The position numbers and the translations under genes are program-made. A DNA stretch of 64,000 nt from Luteimonas terricola (GTDB taxonomy: Bacteria > Pseudomonadota > Gammaproteobacteria > Xanthomonadales > Xanthomonadaceae), in contig NZ_SJRX01000006.1 of NCBI RefSeq assembly GCF_004352845.1, forward strand, positions 62,001 through 126,000, written 5' to 3'. How positions within the stretch are numbered: the stretch's first letter is position 1; every line of letters starts with the position of its first letter. Below, piece after piece: positions 61,801 to 64,000 of the stretch. A model generated the notes under the pieces. It ran no database searches and was not told the DNA's origin. It was given only the letters and a program-made list of their open reading frames with translations.

Positions 61801-63885
61801 ACCATCAACCCGCGCAAGGTCAGCCGCGCCTACGACGCCCGCAACCGCCTGACGGCGCTCGGCTTCGCCAACGGCATCGGCAACCAGGCCTGGACGTACA
61901 CGCCTGACGGCCTGCCGGCGACGATCGCCACCTACAACACCAGCGGCGGCACGTTGGTCACCAATGCCTACACGTACAACAAGCGCCGGATGCAGACCGG
62001 TGAAAGCGTGAAGCGCGGCACGGCCGCGGCCTGGGCCGTGGGCTACGGCTACAACGCCAACGGCTTCCTGAGCAGCCTGGTCTATCCCTCGGGCCTGACC
62101 GTGAACCATGCCCCCAACGCGCTGGGCCAGCCGACGCAGGCCGGCAGCTACGCCACCGGCGTGAGCTACTTCCCCAACGGCGCGATCAAGCAGTTCACCT
62201 ATGGCAACGGCGTGGTGCACACGCTGAGCCAGAACGCCCGCGGGCTGCCGGCGCGCAGCACCGACTGCACGCTTGCGGGCACCTGTGCTTCAGCCAACCG
62301 GCGGCTGGACCTGCAGTACGCCTACGACGAGCACGGCAACGTCAGTGACATCACCGACCACGCCCTGGGCGGGCGGCAGACGCGCGGCATGAGTTACGAC
62401 GCCCTGGACCGGTTGATCCAGACCACGTCGGGCAGCACGGTCTTCGATACCGCCAGCTACGCCTACGACGTGCTGGACAACCTGAGCACGGTGCACGTGA
62501 GCGGAGGCAGCCAGAGCCGGAACCATACCTATGCCTACGACCCGGCGACCTGGCGGCTGAGCCAGGTGAAGAACACGGTCGGCGGCACGGTGGTGGCGAA
62601 CCTGACGTATGACGTACAAGGGAACTTGGCCACCAAGGGTGCGCAGACCTATCAGTTCGACCTGGGCAACCGCCTGCGCAGCGTGCCGGGGAAGGAGGCG
62701 AGCTATGAGTACGACGGCCATGGCCGGCGGGTGTACGCGCAGACGGTGGGCAGCGGGCAGATCGTGTCGCAGTACGCCGGCTCCGGGCCGCTGCTGTACC
62801 AGGAGAACCACAAACAGGCCAAGCGGATCGACTACGTATACATGGGCAGCAGCCTGGTCGCGTTCCGGGAGCGGCCGTTGTCGGGGACTACGGCGACAGT
62901 GAAGTACCAGCACACCGATGCGCTGGGGTCACCGGTGGCGGTGACGAATGCGGCGAAGGTGCTGATCGAGAGCAGCGAGTACGAGCCATACGGCCAAGTT
63001 GTGAACAAGCCGCTGTTCGACGGGCCGGGCTACACCGGGCATGTGCAGGATGCCGCGACCGGCCTGACGTATATGCAGCAGCGCTATTACGATCCGCAGC
63101 TCGGAGTGTTTCTATCCGTCGATCCGGTGACTGCTTACTCAAATCCGGTCGGGCAATTTAATCGCTACAGATACGCAAATAACAACCCGTACTCTATTAC
63201 AGATCCTGACGGTCGATGCGGCACCCGCATTCCAGGGCGGGCCGCGCCAAATTGCATAAGTAATGGAACTGGAAATATATCAGTGGAAAGTCAGAACATC
63301 GACATTAAAGCACGACGAGCGGCGGGCGCGGGAGCGACTGTCATAGGAGCAAGTTCGGCTACAGGGGGCGGGGGAACGGCGAGTGGCGCATTGCAAACCG
63401 CTGGGAGGATACTCGCTGGAATGGTTAGTGCACCAGTTGCTGCCATTGTTGTGGGGATAAGCGCGGCGGTCTATTCCTCGGAGGCTGGGGCTGGTAGTGA
63501 TGATGTTTCGTCGCCGTACACCTTGTATCATGGCACCTCCGAAGCGCACGCGCTTGCGTTCTTGAATGGTATGGTTCTCTCGTCAAGTGGCGCTACAGAA
63601 AACCATATTCATGGTCAGATTGGGTTCTATTTGGCAACGGACCCAGGCGCCGCGTTGGCATTCAGTACTTATCACTCTGACAGATATGCAGTGCTACAGT
63701 TCACGATAAGCAAGGAGGCTATGTCCAGTTTAATACAATCTGGGGCGAGATTTCAGCCCATCCCCCAAGGAGGCCTGAGGATGACTGGAGTCGAGTTCTA
63801 TGTACCAGTTTCTTCATTCGGAACATTCAATGGGATGATCGGCTCAGGCGGTATACTTATAACGCCGTATGAAGGAGGATTTTGA
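58870..63885 (+). CDS. Exported RHS-repeat protein with C-terminal ADP-ribosyltransferase-like tip
   Basis: 1671 aa from ATG 58870 (GAGGGGG just upstream). A signal peptide (AAAVLWLLGSMGVAQAQ) is followed by a long RHS/YD region with repeats such as YTYDAMGRLAGIVYP, FTYDHAGRTTF, MSYDALDRLI and YEYDGHGRRVYAQT. The core ends with HTDALGSPVAV, EYEPYGQVV, GLTYMQQRYYDPQLGVFLS and TDPDGRCG. The variable tip has a hydrophobic stretch and then LYHGTSEAHA (His1554), IGFYLATDPGAALAF (Tyr1587) and TGVEFYVP (Glu1642), a His-Tyr-Glu pattern of PARP-like ADP-ribosyltransferases. It is likely a contact toxin. The tip is AT-rich. In the 187 bases upstream a weak TTGCAT-17-TAACAC pair begins at 58759. Confidence 0.88.
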   Translation: MAVRMVAAAVLWLLGSMGVAQAQNYGLHQKSLERINAAQAVAPLSVDTAFGEQVSHYNGSVQFANVDISIPGNTSIPVELRRRFAVQGHKGPSGLLGGMGEWDIDLPHLKGTFSSAAGWKVGPSNSVQRCSTTSAPQDTPLFQSHDYWDGYHLHVPGAVDEMLLHTPSSLIPAPGSGSYPWITKGMWRISCKASTKNDYGGEGFIAHSPDGLKYHLDWVVTRAYPSAKSGWTSGPGSSISRSVVYFLVSRVEDRFGNWVDYTYSGDKLTGISSNDLRQISLTWSGANVVTATSSVGTWSYTYASGRLSQVTQPDASKWTYTPTGNLVIETTDPEPIDDPFNNCLEGIVDWTGNFAYGVTAPSGAKAQYAFTILKHYRHNVPKICVKPTTTYQYLEIPNSTLNFTVSQKTVTGPGLPTMTWAYSYDTGHSLGFADMCASNPLICPPMKGNIVTGPGGTWTRYSYGMLYGVNEGQLLKVEQGGGPSAILRTQVNTHVANAEAAGQNFPASVGINPLGYSDQLSSNWLRPLRQSVTTQQGVNFTWQAGSACSGKLCFDAFARPTQVTKSSTVTGNPTRTEQTSYHDNTSLWALGQVAQVKCVAPTTALPAGCGSAGVVMSETSYQAAFALPLVSKRFGKTMQTLGWDTTSTVASGKRGTVKTVADGKGNTITLSSWKRGIPQSIKYPATPEAPTGATQSAVVSNAGWITSVTDENSFVTGYTYDAMGRLAGIVYPTGDSTAWNTTTQAFQQVTSAEYGIPAGHWRQTVSTGNGRKVTYFDGLWRPLVTREYDTANEAGTQRFQRFTYDHAGRTTFASYPATVHNPTTGSWNEYDTLGRPTSASQDSELGLLTTMTTYLTGFQTRVTSPKLYQTTMRFLAWDQPTSDFPVQVTHPEGAFTHITRDVFGKPTVLRRSNNSSPTGGTVALNRSYTYNAHQELCRSVEPETGATLMGYDLAGNLSWSAAGLPAATACHATGEHATINPRKVSRAYDARNRLTALGFANGIGNQAWTYTPDGLPATIATYNTSGGTLVTNAYTYNKRRMQTGESVKRGTAAAWAVGYGYNANGFLSSLVYPSGLTVNHAPNALGQPTQAGSYATGVSYFPNGAIKQFTYGNGVVHTLSQNARGLPARSTDCTLAGTCASANRRLDLQYAYDEHGNVSDITDHALGGRQTRGMSYDALDRLIQTTSGSTVFDTASYAYDVLDNLSTVHVSGGSQSRNHTYAYDPATWRLSQVKNTVGGTVVANLTYDVQGNLATKGAQTYQFDLGNRLRSVPGKEASYEYDGHGRRVYAQTVGSGQIVSQYAGSGPLLYQENHKQAKRIDYVYMGSSLVAFRERPLSGTTATVKYQHTDALGSPVAVTNAAKVLIESSEYEPYGQVVNKPLFDGPGYTGHVQDAATGLTYMQQRYYDPQLGVFLSVDPVTAYSNPVGQFNRYRYANNNPYSITDPDGRCGTRIPGRAAPNCISNGTGNISVESQNIDIKARRAAGAGATVIGASSATGGGGTASGALQTAGRILAGMVSAPVAAIVVGISAAVYSSEAGAGSDDVSSPYTLYHGTSEAHALAFLNGMVLSSSGATENHIHGQIGFYLATDPGAALAFSTYHSDRYAVLQFTISKEAMSSLIQSGARFQPIPQGGLRMTGVEFYVPVSSFGTFNGMIGSGGILITPYEGGF

Positions 63886-63886
63886 A

Positions 63887-64000
63887 GTGAAAGTTTACAG
63901 AGGAATGGATGCACTGAGAATTTCTCCACATATTTTCCTTCGAGATAAGATTTCTGCTAATCAATCTATTTCTTTGTCGTTAATTGAAACGGCATTTTAC
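63887..64000 (+). CDS. Start of a gene after the RHS toxin, candidate immunity protein (3' end outside window)
   Basis: GTG 63887 follows the RHS stop by one base and is preceded by AAGGAGGA with good spacing. The frame stays open for all 38 codons to the window edge, beginning VKVYRGMDALRISPHIFLR. The fragment is AT-rich like the toxin tip. Position directly after a polymorphic toxin suggests an immunity gene. This is inference; the family is not recognisable from 38 residues. Confidence 0.55.
   Translation, partial: MKVYRGMDALRISPHIFLRDKISANQSISLSLIETAFY

Overview
The window is a chromosome segment of a high-GC gammaproteobacterium. The gene content points to Xanthomonadaceae/Lysobacteraceae, probably close to Lysobacter or Luteimonas: a XanB-type bifunctional mannose-phosphate enzyme, a regulatory phosphotransferase cluster with HPr kinase beside rpoN, Bpt, RlmKL, pilT-pilU and DUF2066-perM-hda. 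This placement is inferred from family recognition and synteny; no 16S rRNA or tRNA gene was seen. About 64 protein genes fill the window almost completely. At least 13 gene pairs share a 4-base ATGA or GTGA overlap and six share a 1-base TGATG overlap, so translation is heavily coupled.

Layout. 1-2.2 kb: 3' part of a hybrid sensor kinase and a secreted protein. 2.3-5.3 kb (minus): aroK-aroB-WGR protein-hemE. 5.4-8.4 kb: dodecin, a glycerate-kinase-like protein, pdxH, a cobalamin-binding-protein homologue and DoxX. 8.4-12.4 kb: proC and yggS (minus), divergent from pilT-pilU. 12.5-17.9 kb: Mn superoxide dismutase, an FKBP, a DUF4153 membrane protein, yqgE-ruvX-pyrB. 18-29.5 kb (minus): mgtE, then the regulatory PTS (EI, HPr, EIIA-Man, RapZ, HprK, EIIA-Ntr), hpf, rpoN and the LPS set lptB-lptA-lptC-kdsC-kdsD. 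29.6-31.1 kb: ibaG-murA. 31.5-37.8 kb: two DUF3108 proteins with purN-purM, divergent from DUF2066-perM-hda. 37.8-43.3 kb: rnk-like factor, M15 peptidase, PH-like membrane protein, lipoprotein phosphodiesterase, bpt and an EF-hand protein. 43.8-47.5 kb (minus): a sigma factor with a membrane-spanning C-terminus, a DUF2007-like protein, tesB and an amidase. 47.5-54.5 kb: esterase, rlmKL, pirin, a divergent endonuclease V homologue, murU-amgK. 54.5-58.7 kb: xanB-cysD-cysNC in one coupled operon. 58.9-64 kb: an exported RHS protein with a C-terminal ADP-ribosyltransferase-like tip and the start of a likely immunity gene.

Two features stand out. First, the only three gene-free stretches over 300 bases (13.2-13.5, 31.1-31.5 and 43.3-43.8 kb) each hold a copy of one composite palindromic repeat family. 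Its units share a core carrying AAGGAGGAGG, while stem arms and internal hairpins vary but stay complementary; the largest copy is bounded by 23-bp terminal inverted repeats. Second, the RHS tip and following gene are AT-rich (hand counts of 37-42% GC in sampled 60-base lines) against a strongly GC-rich background, as expected for an exchanged toxin/immunity cassette.

Functionally, much of the window serves the cell envelope (murA, murU-amgK, kds/lpt genes, M15 peptidase, amidase, xanB) and its control (regulatory PTS, RpoN, RapZ, sigma factor), alongside housekeeping biosynthesis of heme, shikimate, proline, pyrimidine, purine, PLP and PAPS.
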